A DNA stretch of 64,000 nt from Salinisphaera sp040361255 (GTDB lineage Bacteria > Pseudomonadota > Gammaproteobacteria > Nevskiales > Salinisphaeraceae): NCBI RefSeq assembly GCF_040361255.1, contig NZ_APNG01000004.1:1-64000 (forward strand), in the 5' to 3' direction. The notes beneath the pieces are model-generated. The model ran no database searches. It worked only from the letters and a program-made list of their open reading frames with translations, and was not told the origin of the DNA. How positions within the stretch are numbered: the stretch's first letter is position 1; each line of letters opens with the position of its first letter. Shown here one piece after another: positions 1 through 10,039 of the stretch. Position numbers and translations under genes: made by a program.

Positions 1-1646
1 TCCTCAAGATACGAGACGCCTTTCCCGGTAATGTGCGATGAACCAAAAATAAGGGCGTTGGGTCGGTCGTGCAGGGTGCGCGCCAGCGGCGCGACATCAT
101 CGAGTACGCGGTTGAGCCGCTCCAGCGAGCGGCTCAACTCGCCGTAGGCTGGCGCGCCCTGCTGGAAACCGTCGAGCGTTTGCTGCAGTTCGCCGAGGGT
201 GACACGCAGCGTACGCGGCAGTTCACGCGTGTCTTTCGACTCCAGCAACCGGTTGATATTGCGGGTCGCGCGATGCAGTTCGTCGAGCGTGGCGTTGGAG
301 GTTTCCAGCGTGTGTCGGAGATCGTTGGCGATCGGACGGATATCGATCGCGTTGAGCTTGTCCATCAGGTCGGAGAGCTGGCTCTGGATGCTGGTAATGC
401 TGCTGGGCACGCTCGGAAAGACGTCATAGGCGCCGATGGTGGTGGGCGTATAGTCGCTCGTCTTGTCCTCGAAGTGGACATCGATGAAGGTCGAGCCGGT
501 GAGCAGATTGCCCGACTTGATTGTCGCGCGCAGGCCATTGGCGAAGAAGCGACGGGTTTTCTCGCGCCACTGGGCATCGCTCCACTGGGTCCAGCTGTTG
601 GCAGGGCGCTGGGGCTCGATTGCGATGAGCACCGGGATCTTGAAATCGGAGAGCTGGTCGTAGTTGAAGTCATCGCGGAAGAAGGGCACTTCCACAACCG
701 TGCCGATACGCAGGCCCCGATACTCCACCGGCGCGCCGGGGTTGAGTCCGCGCACCGAGTCGTCGAGCAGGATCACGTAGCGGATCTTGCGATCGAAACG
801 ATCCTGGTTGGCCGCGCTGCGCGTGGCATAGAGCTTGAACGCCTGGCCATCGCTGGCTTTTTCGCCGGCATCGACGCCATTGGCGCGGCCGAAGGTCACG
901 CCGCCGGCCAGGATGCTCTGCAGGGAGCCGGTCTGTACGTCCACGCCGTCCGAGCCGAGATGAAAATCGATGCCCGATCGCAGCCAGAACTGGGTGGTAT
1001 CGGTAATCAACTCGGCATAGGGGTCGCGTACGAAGACGCGGTATTCCATCCGCTTTTTCTCGAGTGAGAACTCACTGGCCTCGATCTGGCCCACCGTCTG
1101 GCCCTGATAGATGATCGGATCGCCCACCGCCAGCGAGTTGTCGCCATCGCTGGTCAGGCGTACGGAAACCCCGGGTTCGTCAGAGGACGTCGCCGGCGGC
1201 GTATCCTGGACCTTGAAGCGGCGTTGCGAGGTGTCTGCATTACCCGGTTGCAGCTGGATATAAGCACCGGAAAGAATCGTGCCCAGGCCGCTGATGCCCT
1301 GACGGCCCACCCGGGGTTTGACCACCCAGAAGCGGCTGTCGGCCACCAGCAGATCGGCGGTATCCGGGTTCATCTGTACGGTTGCGACCGCGCCTTCGTA
1401 ATCGTCGGCCAGGCGCACGGATTCCAGATGCCCGACCTCGACGCTACGGACCTTGACCAGCGTTTTGCCGGCTTCGAGACCCTCGGCGGTATCCAGGGCC
1501 AGGGTGATTTCCGGGCCGCGCGACATGACGTTCTGGTAGATCAGCCACAGGCCGATGAGCGCCGCGCCCACGGGGATCAGCCAGACCGGCGAAATTCGCC
1601 GGCGCCGTGCGTCGTGCGTCACGGCGGTGTTCGGATCATCGGTCAT
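1..1646 (-). CDS. pqiB: PqiB, MCE-domain intermembrane lipid transport protein (3' end beyond window)
   Basis: Periplasm-spanning MCE protein of the PqiABC system, which is thought to move lipids between inner and outer membranes. The reading frame starts at ATG 1646 and stays open to the left edge, so the C-terminus is missing (548 residues visible; E. coli PqiB has about 546, so little is lost). A cytoplasmic start rich in Arg (RRRR, residues 14-17) precedes one membrane segment (about 21-38). Three MCE repeats follow (roughly 46-135, 160-260, 285-400), then a helical C-terminal region with heptad-like Leu/Ile spacing (about 430-540) that should form the tube. The start overlaps the pqiA stop by ATGA, so the two genes are translationally coupled. 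Family assignment is firm; the transported lipid is not shown by the sequence. Confidence 0.93.
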   Translation of the reverse strand, partial: MTDDPNTAVTHDARRRRISPVWLIPVGAALIGLWLIYQNVMSRGPEITLALDTAEGLEAGKTLVKVRSVEVGHLESVRLADDYEGAVATVQMNPDTADLLVADSRFWVVKPRVGRQGISGLGTILSGAYIQLQPGNADTSQRRFKVQDTPPATSSDEPGVSVRLTSDGDNSLAVGDPIIYQGQTVGQIEASEFSLEKKRMEYRVFVRDPYAELITDTTQFWLRSGIDFHLGSDGVDVQTGSLQSILAGGVTFGRANGVDAGEKASDGQAFKLYATRSAANQDRFDRKIRYVILLDDSVRGLNPGAPVEYRGLRIGTVVEVPFFRDDFNYDQLSDFKIPVLIAIEPQRPANSWTQWSDAQWREKTRRFFANGLRATIKSGNLLTGSTFIDVHFEDKTSDYTPTTIGAYDVFPSVPSSITSIQSQLSDLMDKLNAIDIRPIANDLRHTLETSNATLDELHRATRNINRLLESKDTRELPRTLRVTLGELQQTLDGFQQGAPAYGELSRSLERLNRVLDDVAPLARTLHDRPNALIFGSSHITGKGVSYLE

Positions 1647-2902
1647 GGTGTTTCCGTTTCGAAAGTCTCGCCCCACAGCCGGCGCGTGTCGAAGGTCAGC
1701 GCTGCGACCATGGTAATGATCACGACCGCCGCGAAACATAGCGCCGCCGGGCCGGGTTCGATTGCCATCAGCGCGCCCGCGCGCACCAGCGCGACCAGCA
1801 CGGCGACCACGAACACATCGATCATCGACCAGCGGCCGATTTTTTCGGTGATGCGATACAGGCGCATCTGCACGCGCGAATCGTGGTGGTATCCATGACG
1901 GGCAGCAAGGCACAGCCAGGCCAGTGCGATGATCTTGCTGATCGGCACCACGATGCTCGCGATGAAGATCACGGCCGCGATCGGCCAGGAGCCGGTATGC
2001 ACCAGATGCAGTACGCCGCCGATAATCGTCTGTGGATCGGTCGAACCCAGACTGGTCGTCGACATGATCGGATAGATATTGGCCGGAATATACAGGATCA
2101 CGGCCGTAACCAGCAGCGCCCAGGTCAGCTGCAACCGGTCGGCGGCGTGGGCCACGCTACGCCGCCCACAACGAGGGCAGCGTTCGCCTTCGCGCGGGCG
2201 AAACGGCATGTCGCAGCCGCGACACACGACCGCGCCCTGACTGGCGCCGGTTCGCCCGGGTTGCAGACTGGTGGGCTCGACAGCATCCGGGGCCAGATCC
2301 CGCCATAGCGAGGGCCAATCGACGAGCGTGAAGCAGCGCAGTAGCAATACCGCATACACGCAGAACACTGCGAACGACGGGCCGATGGCGATATCGGCGA
2401 GCGTGACGATCTTGATCAGGCTGACCAGTACACCGACGATAAATACGTCGGCCATCATCCAGGGTTCGAGCGGGCGCAACTGGCGGGCGAGCAGGCGGGT
2501 GGCATTACCCGCGCTACCTCTGATGGCCTGGAGGCAAAGAAACACGACCGCGAGCAGATAGAGCCCCGGCAGGGCGACGGTGGTACACAGCAGCAACAGG
2601 CCCAGGCTTGGATAGTCATGGCCGGCCATCGCCCCTGCGGCATCCAGAAAGCTCATCGTGTGGGTCACGCCGCGGGTGGAAAAACTCAGAAAGTCGAAGG
2701 CGAAGACCAGCGCGAGCATGATCAGCGCGGCCAGTGCCCAGGCCAACGGGCGTTGATGGTCGGCCTGGGCCGGTGGCGCGACGTGATGGCCGCACCGCAC
2801 ACATTGCGCGGCTTCGCCCGGCGCGCGCGGCGGTACGCGCATTACCCAGTCGCATTCGCTGCAAACGGCGATTGTCTGCGGTAGCGCGCGGCGCGAATTC
2901 AT
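1643..2902 (-). CDS. pqiA: PqiA, integral membrane partner of PqiB
   Basis: Inner-membrane component of the Pqi lipid-transport system, 419 residues. It consists of two homologous halves, each opening with a zinc-ribbon-like Cys pair set: C14-x2-C17 and C34-x2-C37 at the N-terminus, and CRGC...CPRC at about 228-246. Each half continues with about four hydrophobic helices, matching the duplicated PqiA domain. The stop overlaps the pqiB start (ATGA), so this is a pqiAB operon running leftward; pqiC would lie outside the window. In enterobacteria pqi genes belong to the SoxRS/RpoS stress response, but no such site can be identified here. Confidence 0.93.
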   Translation of the reverse strand: MNSRRALPQTIAVCSECDWVMRVPPRAPGEAAQCVRCGHHVAPPAQADHQRPLAWALAALIMLALVFAFDFLSFSTRGVTHTMSFLDAAGAMAGHDYPSLGLLLLCTTVALPGLYLLAVVFLCLQAIRGSAGNATRLLARQLRPLEPWMMADVFIVGVLVSLIKIVTLADIAIGPSFAVFCVYAVLLLRCFTLVDWPSLWRDLAPDAVEPTSLQPGRTGASQGAVVCRGCDMPFRPREGERCPRCGRRSVAHAADRLQLTWALLVTAVILYIPANIYPIMSTTSLGSTDPQTIIGGVLHLVHTGSWPIAAVIFIASIVVPISKIIALAWLCLAARHGYHHDSRVQMRLYRITEKIGRWSMIDVFVVAVLVALVRAGALMAIEPGPAALCFAAVVIITMVAALTFDTRRLWGETFETETP

Positions 2903-3101
2903 GCGGTCAAGATAGGGTTTTTATCCATGGTTGGATGCGCCGGTCGGGATTGACGGTCGTGCGGGTGTGTTACCTACGCGGGCCCGCGGGTCAGGGCAAA
3001 TATACGCGAACAAGTCCGGCTCGCGGGCAGGGCATCGACAGCCGAGCACGAGTCGAGACAGACGGCTATGCGGCAGTCGCCGGCACTTATGGCCGGTTCA
3101 G

Positions 3102-3316
3102 GTCCTCGAATGAACGCCAATACGCGCGAATATCGAAGGCGAGCAAACGCCTCGCGCCTTTGGCGTGGGTGTAGAAAGTCGCAGTGTGCGGGCGACTGTG
3201 CGTATGAAAGCATGCATTATCTTGCGCAGGTACAAAGTTCAGCAAAAGGTATGAAGCGCCGATCGCCCGCTTTGCGTCGCTCTGCCTTTTCGCCTCATTT
3301 GCGTTCATTCGCGGAC
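3102..3316. repeat. Inverted-repeat intergenic element (copy C), about 215 bp
   Basis: The 537-bp gap between pqiA and the end of gltA holds no credible gene. Its ends at 3102-3130 and 3289-3316 are inverted copies of a motif reading GTCC(T/G)CGAATGAACGC followed by AAT and GCGAA; the motif body is conserved over about 28 bp with a few mismatches. The same terminus closes the right ends of the repeats at 11171-11547 and 16591-16967. The interior (about 160 bp) has no open frame that resembles a protein. The structure is that of a small non-autonomous element or a large hairpin. No target-site duplication was recognised. Confidence 0.65.
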
Positions 3317-3389
3317 GAGACTTTTCAACGATGAGCGCAGGTTGCGCCGCAGTTTGCATTGGCCGCGTCCTTGGCGTTGCGATACCCAC

Positions 3390-3419
3390 AAAAAAAGCGG
3401 GCCGTAGCCCGCTTTTTTC
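3390..3419 (-). terminator. Rho-independent terminator of gltA
   Basis: A perfect 8-bp stem (AGCGGGCC-type arms GCGGGC/GCCCGC with a short TA-containing loop) lies 20 bp beyond the gltA stop. It is flanked by an A-run on one side and a T-run on the other, so it could work in both directions. On the gltA strand it ends in six to seven U residues. Confidence 0.85.
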
Positions 3420-3439
3420 AATCGCGACGTCGCTGTCGA

Positions 3440-4732
<1,293 letters not shown>

Positions 4733-4769
4733 CTGCGATCTCCCGGGTTTTGTCCGCCTCGAAGTCGTA

Positions 4770-6041
4770 TCAGCCCTGATCGGGCTCGACGACCGGCTGC
4801 GGATAATGCGAAGGATAGTCGGTGCGCGCAACGCCGGTGGCGATAGCGGCCTGTGCCACGGCGGGCGGAATGAAATCGATCAGGCGCGGATCGAACGGGC
4901 TCGGAATGATGTACTCCGGGCCGAACGACATCGAATCCTGGCTGTGGGCTTCGAGTACGCTGTTGGGCACCGGCTGGCGGGCGAGTTCGCCCATCGCCCG
5001 TGCCGCGGCCACGCACATGGTCATGTTGATTCGGCGTGCGCGCACATCCAGCGCGCCGCGAAAGATATATGGAAAGCCCAGTACGTTATTGACCTGGTTC
5101 GGGTAATCACTACGCCCGGTGGCCATGATCAGATCGTCGCGCACGCCCTTGGCTTCTTCCGGCGTGATCTCGGGCGTGGGGTTCGACAACGCGAACACCA
5201 CCGGCTTGGCCGGCATCATGCCGATCTGTTCGGCCGAAACCGTGCCGGGGCCGGACAGGCCAACGAACACATCGGCCTGTTTCATGGCGTCGTCGACGCT
5301 GCGCAGATCGGTCTTGGTGGCGAACTGGGCTTTCTGCTCGGACAGGTCGTCGCGCTCGGAATGGATCACGCCCTTGCGATCGCACATGAACACGTTGTCC
5401 AGCTTGGCGCCCATTTCCAGCAGCAGGTTCATCGAAGCGACGCCCGCCGCGCCTGCGCCCATGCACACGATCTTGGCATCGGCCAGCTTCTTGCCCTGCA
5501 GTTCCAGCGCGTTGATCAGCCCGGCGGCGACGATGATCGCGGTGCCATGCTGGTCGTCGTGGAACACGGGAATATCGAGTCGCTCGATCAGCGTGTTTTC
5601 GATTTCGAAACAGTGGGGTGCGGCGATATCTTCGAGATTGATGCCACCAAAGGTGGGCGCGATACGCTCGACGGTGTCGATGAAATCCTTCGGATTATCG
5701 GCGTTGACTTCGATATCGAAGACATTCACGTCGGCGAACTTCTTGAACAGTACCGCCTTGCCTTCCATGACCGGCTTGCTGGCAAGCGCGCCGGTGTTGC
5801 CCAGGCCCAGTACCGCGGTTCCGTTGGAAATCACGGCAACCAGATTGCCCTTCGAGGTATAGCGAAAGGCCGCCTCGGGATCGTCACGGATTGCCTTGAC
5901 CGGTTCGGCCACGCCCGGCGTATACGCCAGCGATAGCTCTTCGTAGGTGGTGAAAGGCTTGGTGACCGATATCGCAAGTTTCCCCGGCTTGGGCTTTGCG
6001 TGATAGTCCAGAGCTTCCTGTTTGCGCGAGTAATCGGCCAT
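4770..6041 (-). CDS. Malic enzyme, single-domain form
   Basis: Oxidative decarboxylation of malate to pyruvate with reduction of NAD(P). It has 423 residues from ATG 6041 (MADYSRKQEALDYH), chosen over an in-frame ATG 96 bp upstream because the family N-terminus begins here, although no clear ribosome site is present. The sequence shows the malic N-terminal domain (YTPGVAEP, about 42-49), the metal/substrate motif FHDDQHGTAI (about 160-169) and a Rossmann fingerprint GAGAAGVASMN. It ends where MaeB-type enzymes would continue into a phosphotransacetylase-like domain of some 330 residues, so this is the short form. Cofactor preference (NAD or NADP) cannot be read with confidence. Confidence 0.93.
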   Translation of the reverse strand: MADYSRKQEALDYHAKPKPGKLAISVTKPFTTYEELSLAYTPGVAEPVKAIRDDPEAAFRYTSKGNLVAVISNGTAVLGLGNTGALASKPVMEGKAVLFKKFADVNVFDIEVNADNPKDFIDTVERIAPTFGGINLEDIAAPHCFEIENTLIERLDIPVFHDDQHGTAIIVAAGLINALELQGKKLADAKIVCMGAGAAGVASMNLLLEMGAKLDNVFMCDRKGVIHSERDDLSEQKAQFATKTDLRSVDDAMKQADVFVGLSGPGTVSAEQIGMMPAKPVVFALSNPTPEITPEEAKGVRDDLIMATGRSDYPNQVNNVLGFPYIFRGALDVRARRINMTMCVAAARAMGELARQPVPNSVLEAHSQDSMSFGPEYIIPSPFDPRLIDFIPPAVAQAAIATGVARTDYPSHYPQPVVEPDQG

Positions 6042-6319
6042 GCAGTTTGGCTTTGCGTTGAAGCGTAAGGAGCCCGTTGGCGCGCGATATGCGGCACCCA
6101 GGCAATGATCGACGAATGCCCGAGTATACCGGCGCACTTGCCGTGCGACTAGCGACGCGGCCGTTCAGCGTACGTAAATCACTGCCGTCAAAAAAATTTT
6201 TTATAGAAATCGACTGCGACGAATGTCGAATAAGGACATTTTCGAAGTCGCCGGGCACTTATTCGAGCCGCCGGGCAACGCAACAGAATCCGGTCGAACA
6301 TCGCCCAGCGCTCGGTGCG

Positions 6320-6508
6320 CTAACCGTTTTCCTGGTCGGCTTGAATCGATGCGACCGTACCGTCGGCGTCGAGCGCGACCTGGATATCGATCGGCTGGCA
6401 GCACACGAAGCAATCCTCGATATAGCGCTGATCGCCGGCCGAGCTGTCCACGACCACGACGATCGGCTCGCCGCAGTAGGGACAGGTAATCGTGTGTTCT
6501 TCGAGCAT
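6320..6508 (-). CDS. CPXCG-motif cysteine-rich protein
   Basis: A 62-residue protein starting MLEEHTITCPYCGEP. It has a zinc-ribbon pattern: C9-x2-C12 in the CPYCG motif that names the family, and a second cluster C33, C36, C37 (EDCFVCCQPI). The remainder is a short acidic tail. Function is unknown; small CPXCG proteins are common in Gammaproteobacteria. It lies 14 bp downstream of hemW on the same strand and is probably the last gene of the rph-rdgB-hemW transcript. Confidence 0.8.
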   Translation of the reverse strand: MLEEHTITCPYCGEPIVVVVDSSAGDQRYIEDCFVCCQPIDIQVALDADGTVASIQADQENG

Positions 6509-6522
6509 CGGGTCGTTCGGCC

Positions 6523-7704
6523 TCAGGGCAGCAGTTCGGTCAGGATACTGTCCAGAAAACGCCAGCCGTGGTCGGTGGCCCGCAGCGACTTGGCATCGAA
6601 AGATACCAGCTTGCGGTCGATCGGGCCGGCCAGCGCCGCGCCCAGTTCGTACCAGTCGAGGCCCGTGCGTTGTTCGTAGTCTTCGCGTGTAATACCCGCG
6701 CGTCGGCGCAGGCCATTGAGCAGACATTCGAAGCGGGCATCCTGTGCATCGAGCACGCGGGTTTCGGCGATCGAGGCCGGCTTGCCGGCCACGCTCATAT
6801 AGCCGGTCGGCCAGCGCTGGCGGGCACTGCGCTCGATGTGCCCGTCGGCGCGGGTGCGCTTGCCATGGGCGCCCGCGCCGATCCCCAGATAGTCGCCAAA
6901 ACGCCAATAGTTCTCGTTGTGGCGACATGCGCGCTGCGGTTTGGCCCAGGCGGATACTTCATATTGCGCATAGCCGGCCGCGCTGAGCCGGGCGCTGGCC
7001 TGTTCGAAGATTTCGACCACGCAGTCGTCATCTGGCAAGGCCGGTGGCTGGCGGTAGAAGGGCGTATTCGGCTCCAGCGTGAGCTGGTAATAGGAGATAT
7101 GGCCCGGATCGCGATCGATGATGGTTTCCACATCGGTCATCGCCTTGGCCAGCGTCTGGCCGGGCAGGCCGAACATCAGATCGCAATTGATCGCCTCGAA
7201 ACCGCCCGCGCGGGCGTCGTCAATCGCCGCCAGGGCTTCGCCCGAGCCGTGGATACGCCCGAGTGCGCTCAGGCAGTCGTCGTCCAGGCTTTGGATACCC
7301 AGCGACAACCGGTTGACGCCGGCCGCACGCAAATCGGCAAAGCGGGCGTGTTCGGTGGTGCCGGGGTTGGCCTCGAGGGTGATCTCGCAGTCGCGGCTCA
7401 AGCCCAGGCGATCATCGAGGGCATCGAGTACCCGCCCGATCGCGGCCGCAGAGAACAGGCTGGGGGTGCCGCCGCCGAAGAACACGCTCTCGATCGGGCG
7501 GGTTTCCTCGGCCGCGGCCAGTTGCCAGTCGGCCAGCAGGGCCTCGATATAGGCGGTTTCCGGCAGTTGTGCGGGTGCGCGATGCGAATTGAAGTCGCAG
7601 TAAGGGCATTTGCGCACACACCAGGGCAGATGCACATAGACCGATAGCGCGATGGCATCACGCTGGGCGATCGCGTGCGTGTCGTGCTCAGCCGCCGCGC
7701 TCAT
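6523..7704 (-). CDS. hemW: HemW, radical SAM heme chaperone (HemN-like)
   Basis: Radical-SAM family protein formerly annotated as oxygen-independent coproporphyrinogen III oxidase; HemW proteins bind and deliver heme. It has 393 residues from ATG 7704 (MSAAAEHDTHAIAQ); a longer in-frame extension would lie wholly inside rdgB. The cluster motif is CVRKCPYC (C-x3-C-x2-C, about residues 26-33), followed by GGGTPSL and the family's LSLGIQSL and HWRFGDYLGIG-like blocks (here ENYWRFGDYLGIGAGAH). It lacks the N-terminal extension and extra Cys that distinguish true HemN. It overlaps the end of rdgB by 17 bp, a pairing (rdgB-hemW) widely conserved in this class. Confidence 0.93.
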   Translation of the reverse strand: MSAAAEHDTHAIAQRDAIALSVYVHLPWCVRKCPYCDFNSHRAPAQLPETAYIEALLADWQLAAAEETRPIESVFFGGGTPSLFSAAAIGRVLDALDDRLGLSRDCEITLEANPGTTEHARFADLRAAGVNRLSLGIQSLDDDCLSALGRIHGSGEALAAIDDARAGGFEAINCDLMFGLPGQTLAKAMTDVETIIDRDPGHISYYQLTLEPNTPFYRQPPALPDDDCVVEIFEQASARLSAAGYAQYEVSAWAKPQRACRHNENYWRFGDYLGIGAGAHGKRTRADGHIERSARQRWPTGYMSVAGKPASIAETRVLDAQDARFECLLNGLRRRAGITREDYEQRTGLDWYELGAALAGPIDRKLVSFDAKSLRATDHGWRFLDSILTELLP

Positions 7705-8305
7705 GACCGCGCAGTTGTTCGACCAGCTGTTGCATGGCGCGGGCGCGGTGGCTGATCGCGTTCTTGCGTTCGGCCCCCATTTCGGCGGCGCTGGCGTTTT
7801 CCGCATCGACCCAGAACAACGGGTCGTAGCCGAAGCCGTGATCGCCGCGTGGCGCGTCGAGTACGCGCCCACGCCACACGCCGTGGGCGATCACCGGCAC
7901 CGGATCGTCCGCGGTTCGGGTGGCCGCCAGACAACAATGAAACGCCGCACCACGCTCGTGCGGCGCGAGGCCTTCGAGTGCGGCCACCAGTTTCGCGTTA
8001 TTGGCGGCGTCGTCGCCGTGGGTGTCGGCATAGCGGGCCGAATGAACGCCAGGCGCGCCATCGAGCGCATCCACGGCCAGGCCGGAGTCGTCGGCGATCG
8101 CGGGCAGGCCGGTGTGGGCTGCCGCATGACGGGCCTTGATCAGCGCGTTGTCGACGAAGGCGATACCGGTTTCCTCGGCATCGGGCACGTCGAATTCGCT
8201 TTGGCTGACCAGTTCGATGTCGAGCACGGCCAGCAGGCTGCGCATTTCGGCGAGCTTGCCGGCATTGCCCGAGGCCAATACCCAACGTTGCGGCGATCCG
8301 GACAT
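7688..8305 (-). CDS. rdgB: RdgB, dITP/XTP pyrophosphatase
   Basis: House-cleaning enzyme that hydrolyses non-canonical purine triphosphates (XTP, dITP, ITP) to monophosphates, keeping them out of DNA and RNA. It has 205 residues, the normal Ham1 family length. Motifs seen: the substrate loop ASGNAGKLAEM near the N-terminus (residues 11-21) and the metal/active-site block DDSGLAVDALDGAPGVHSARYA (about 72-93), with a C-terminal FGYDPLFWV and SHRARAM. It sits 6 bp downstream of rph and overlaps hemW, so the three form one operon. Confidence 0.95.
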   Translation of the reverse strand: MSGSPQRWVLASGNAGKLAEMRSLLAVLDIELVSQSEFDVPDAEETGIAFVDNALIKARHAAAHTGLPAIADDSGLAVDALDGAPGVHSARYADTHGDDAANNAKLVAALEGLAPHERGAAFHCCLAATRTADDPVPVIAHGVWRGRVLDAPRGDHGFGYDPLFWVDAENASAAEMGAERKNAISHRARAMQQLVEQLRGHERGG

Positions 8306-8311
8306 GGCGGG

Positions 8312-9034
8312 CTAGTCCGTGCGCGCCGCGCGCTGGGCTTCGATGAGCTCGCCAATGCCTTTCTCGGCATGGCCGAGCAGGGCATCGAGCTCGCCGCGGG
8401 CAAAGGCATGGCCTTCGGCCGTGCCCTGGATTTCGACGAAGCCGCCGGCCTCGTTCATGACCACGTTCATATCGGTTTCGGCCTGGGAATCCTCGGCATA
8501 GTCCAGATCGAGCACCGGCATGCCGTTATAGATGCCCACTGACACGGCTGCGATCTGGCCATGAATGGGGCTGGTCTTGAGCTTGCCCGCAGCCACCAGC
8601 GAATCCATCGCATCGACCAGCGCGATATAGCCGCCGGTAATCGAGGCCGTGCGTGTCCCGCCATCGGCCTGGATGACGTCGCAGTCGATGGTGACCGTAC
8701 GGCTGCCGAGAGCGTTCATATCGACCACCGCGCGAAGGCTGCGCCCGATCAGACGCTGGATTTCCACCGTGCGCCCGCCTTGCTTGCCACGCGCGGCCTC
8801 GCGCTGATTGCGGCTACCGGTCGCGCCCGGCAGCATGCCGTATTCGGCGGTCAGCCAGCCGGTGTTCTGGCCGCGCAGCCACGGCGGCACGCGCTCTTCC
8901 ACGCTGGCGGTACAGATCACCTTGGTATCGCCGAAGCTCACCAGCACGGCGCCGGCGGCATGTTTGGTGAAATGGCGTTCGAAGCGTACGTCGCGCAATT
9001 GGTCGGCAGCGCGTCCGCTGGGTCGCGTGGTCAA
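8312..9034 (-). CDS. rph: RNase PH (tRNA 3'-end exoribonuclease)
   Basis: Phosphorolytic 3'-5' exoribonuclease that trims tRNA precursors. I place the start at TTG 9034, giving MTTRPSGRAADQLRDVRF, because family members begin at this RPSGR block and an AAAGG ribosome site sits about 9 bp upstream. An ATG further out (9196) would add 54 unrelated residues and run into yicC. The result is 240 residues, the usual size. Conserved stretches include GDTKVICTASVEE, GWLTAEYGMLP and the RSLRAVVD phosphate-binding region. yicC is divergent, as in many Gammaproteobacteria. Confidence 0.93.
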   Translation of the reverse strand: MTTRPSGRAADQLRDVRFERHFTKHAAGAVLVSFGDTKVICTASVEERVPPWLRGQNTGWLTAEYGMLPGATGSRNQREAARGKQGGRTVEIQRLIGRSLRAVVDMNALGSRTVTIDCDVIQADGGTRTASITGGYIALVDAMDSLVAAGKLKTSPIHGQIAAVSVGIYNGMPVLDLDYAEDSQAETDMNVVMNEAGGFVEIQGTAEGHAFARGELDALLGHAEKGIGELIEAQRAARTD

Positions 9035-9120
9035 GATTCGTTGCCTTTGGTCGTCAATAAAGTCAGCCGCGCAGTGTAACAGCGCCGAGGAGGTTTCTTG
9101 CCCGTAAGCCGGCACGCCTA

Positions 9121-9135
9121 TGCGATACTGCGCGG
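9121..9135 (+). promoter_or_regulatory. Candidate extended -10 promoter of yicC-gmk
   Basis: TGC GATACT followed by a GC-rich discriminator, 34 bp before the yicC start. The 11-mer ATACTGCGCGG at 9125-9135 recurs exactly upstream of rpoZ (10683-10693). No good -35 is visible at the right distance, which is tolerated by extended -10 promoters. Inference only. Confidence 0.35.
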
Positions 9136-9168
9136 CTTGCTTGTATTGACGATGACCACGGACAGCCC

Positions 9169-10032
9169 ATGACCCGGAGCATGACCGGTTTTGCACGCAG
9201 CCAGGCCCAGGGCGACTGGGGCGAGGTCGTCTGGGAGCTGCGCAGCGTCAACCATCGCTATCTGGATATCCATCTGCGGCTGCCGGACGCGCTGCGCGCC
9301 CTCGAGCCGGCGATTCGCGAAGCCGTTTCACGCGTTGTTTCGCGCGGCAAGGTCGATATCGGCGCCAAGCTCGTGACCACCGATGACACCCAGTCCATCG
9401 AGATCGACGAGCAGCGTCTGGCCGCGCTCGCCGAAGCACTGTCGCAGGTGCGATCGACAGTGATCGATTGCCGCGCGCCGGACGCATTGCGTCTTTTGAC
9501 TTACCCCGGTGTGCAGCGCGAGCGCGAACCCGATACCGACGCCATTCAGCGCGAGGCGCTCGCCGCCCTCGAGGATGCGCTCGCCCAGTTGCAATCCATG
9601 CGCGCGGATGAAGGCGGCCGCCTGGCGGATATGCTCATCGAACGCGCGCGCCAGATTCGCGAGCACGCCGATGCCGCCGCCGAACGTGTGCCGCAGGCGC
9701 GCGCGGCCTGGCATGACAAGCTGCGTGCGCGTCTGGCCGAGCTGGACACCGAGGCTGATCCGGCCCGGGTGGAGCAGGAATTGATCGTCACCGCCCAGCG
9801 CATGGACGTGGCCGAAGAAATCGATCGCCTGCACAGTCACGTGGCCGCGCTGGAAAAAGCGCTCAAGAAGAAAGAGCCAATCGGCCGGCGGCTGGATTTT
9901 CTCATGCAGGAGTTCAACCGCGAGGCGAACACGCTGGGTTCGAAATCGCAGGACGCGCAGTTGACCGCCCATGCGGTGGAGATGAAAGTGCTCATCGAGC
10001 AGATGCGCGAACAGGTTCAGAACATCGAGTAG
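9169..10032 (+). CDS. yicC: YicC family endoribonuclease
   Basis: A 287-residue protein of the YicC family, shown in recent work on E. coli and B. subtilis homologues to be an endoribonuclease. The family signature MTRSMTGFARSQ opens the protein and the C-terminal DUF1732 block ends it (QEFNREANTLGSKSQD, VEMKVLIEQMREQVQNIE). A charged helical middle section (about 120-220) separates the two conserved parts. It begins the yicC-gmk pair, 7 bp from the gmk start, and is divergent from rph, a conserved arrangement of two RNA-processing genes. Confidence 0.93.
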   Translation: MTRSMTGFARSQAQGDWGEVVWELRSVNHRYLDIHLRLPDALRALEPAIREAVSRVVSRGKVDIGAKLVTTDDTQSIEIDEQRLAALAEALSQVRSTVIDCRAPDALRLLTYPGVQREREPDTDAIQREALAALEDALAQLQSMRADEGGRLADMLIERARQIREHADAAAERVPQARAAWHDKLRARLAELDTEADPARVEQELIVTAQRMDVAEEIDRLHSHVAALEKALKKKEPIGRRLDFLMQEFNREANTLGSKSQDAQLTAHAVEMKVLIEQMREQVQNIE

Positions 10033-10039
10033 GGCGCGC

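Noticed and set aside
69..1067. Open frame of 332 codons on the plus strand
   Set aside because: It is antisense to pqiB, which shows clear MCE repeats on the minus strand. Long antisense frames are expected in this GC-rich DNA.
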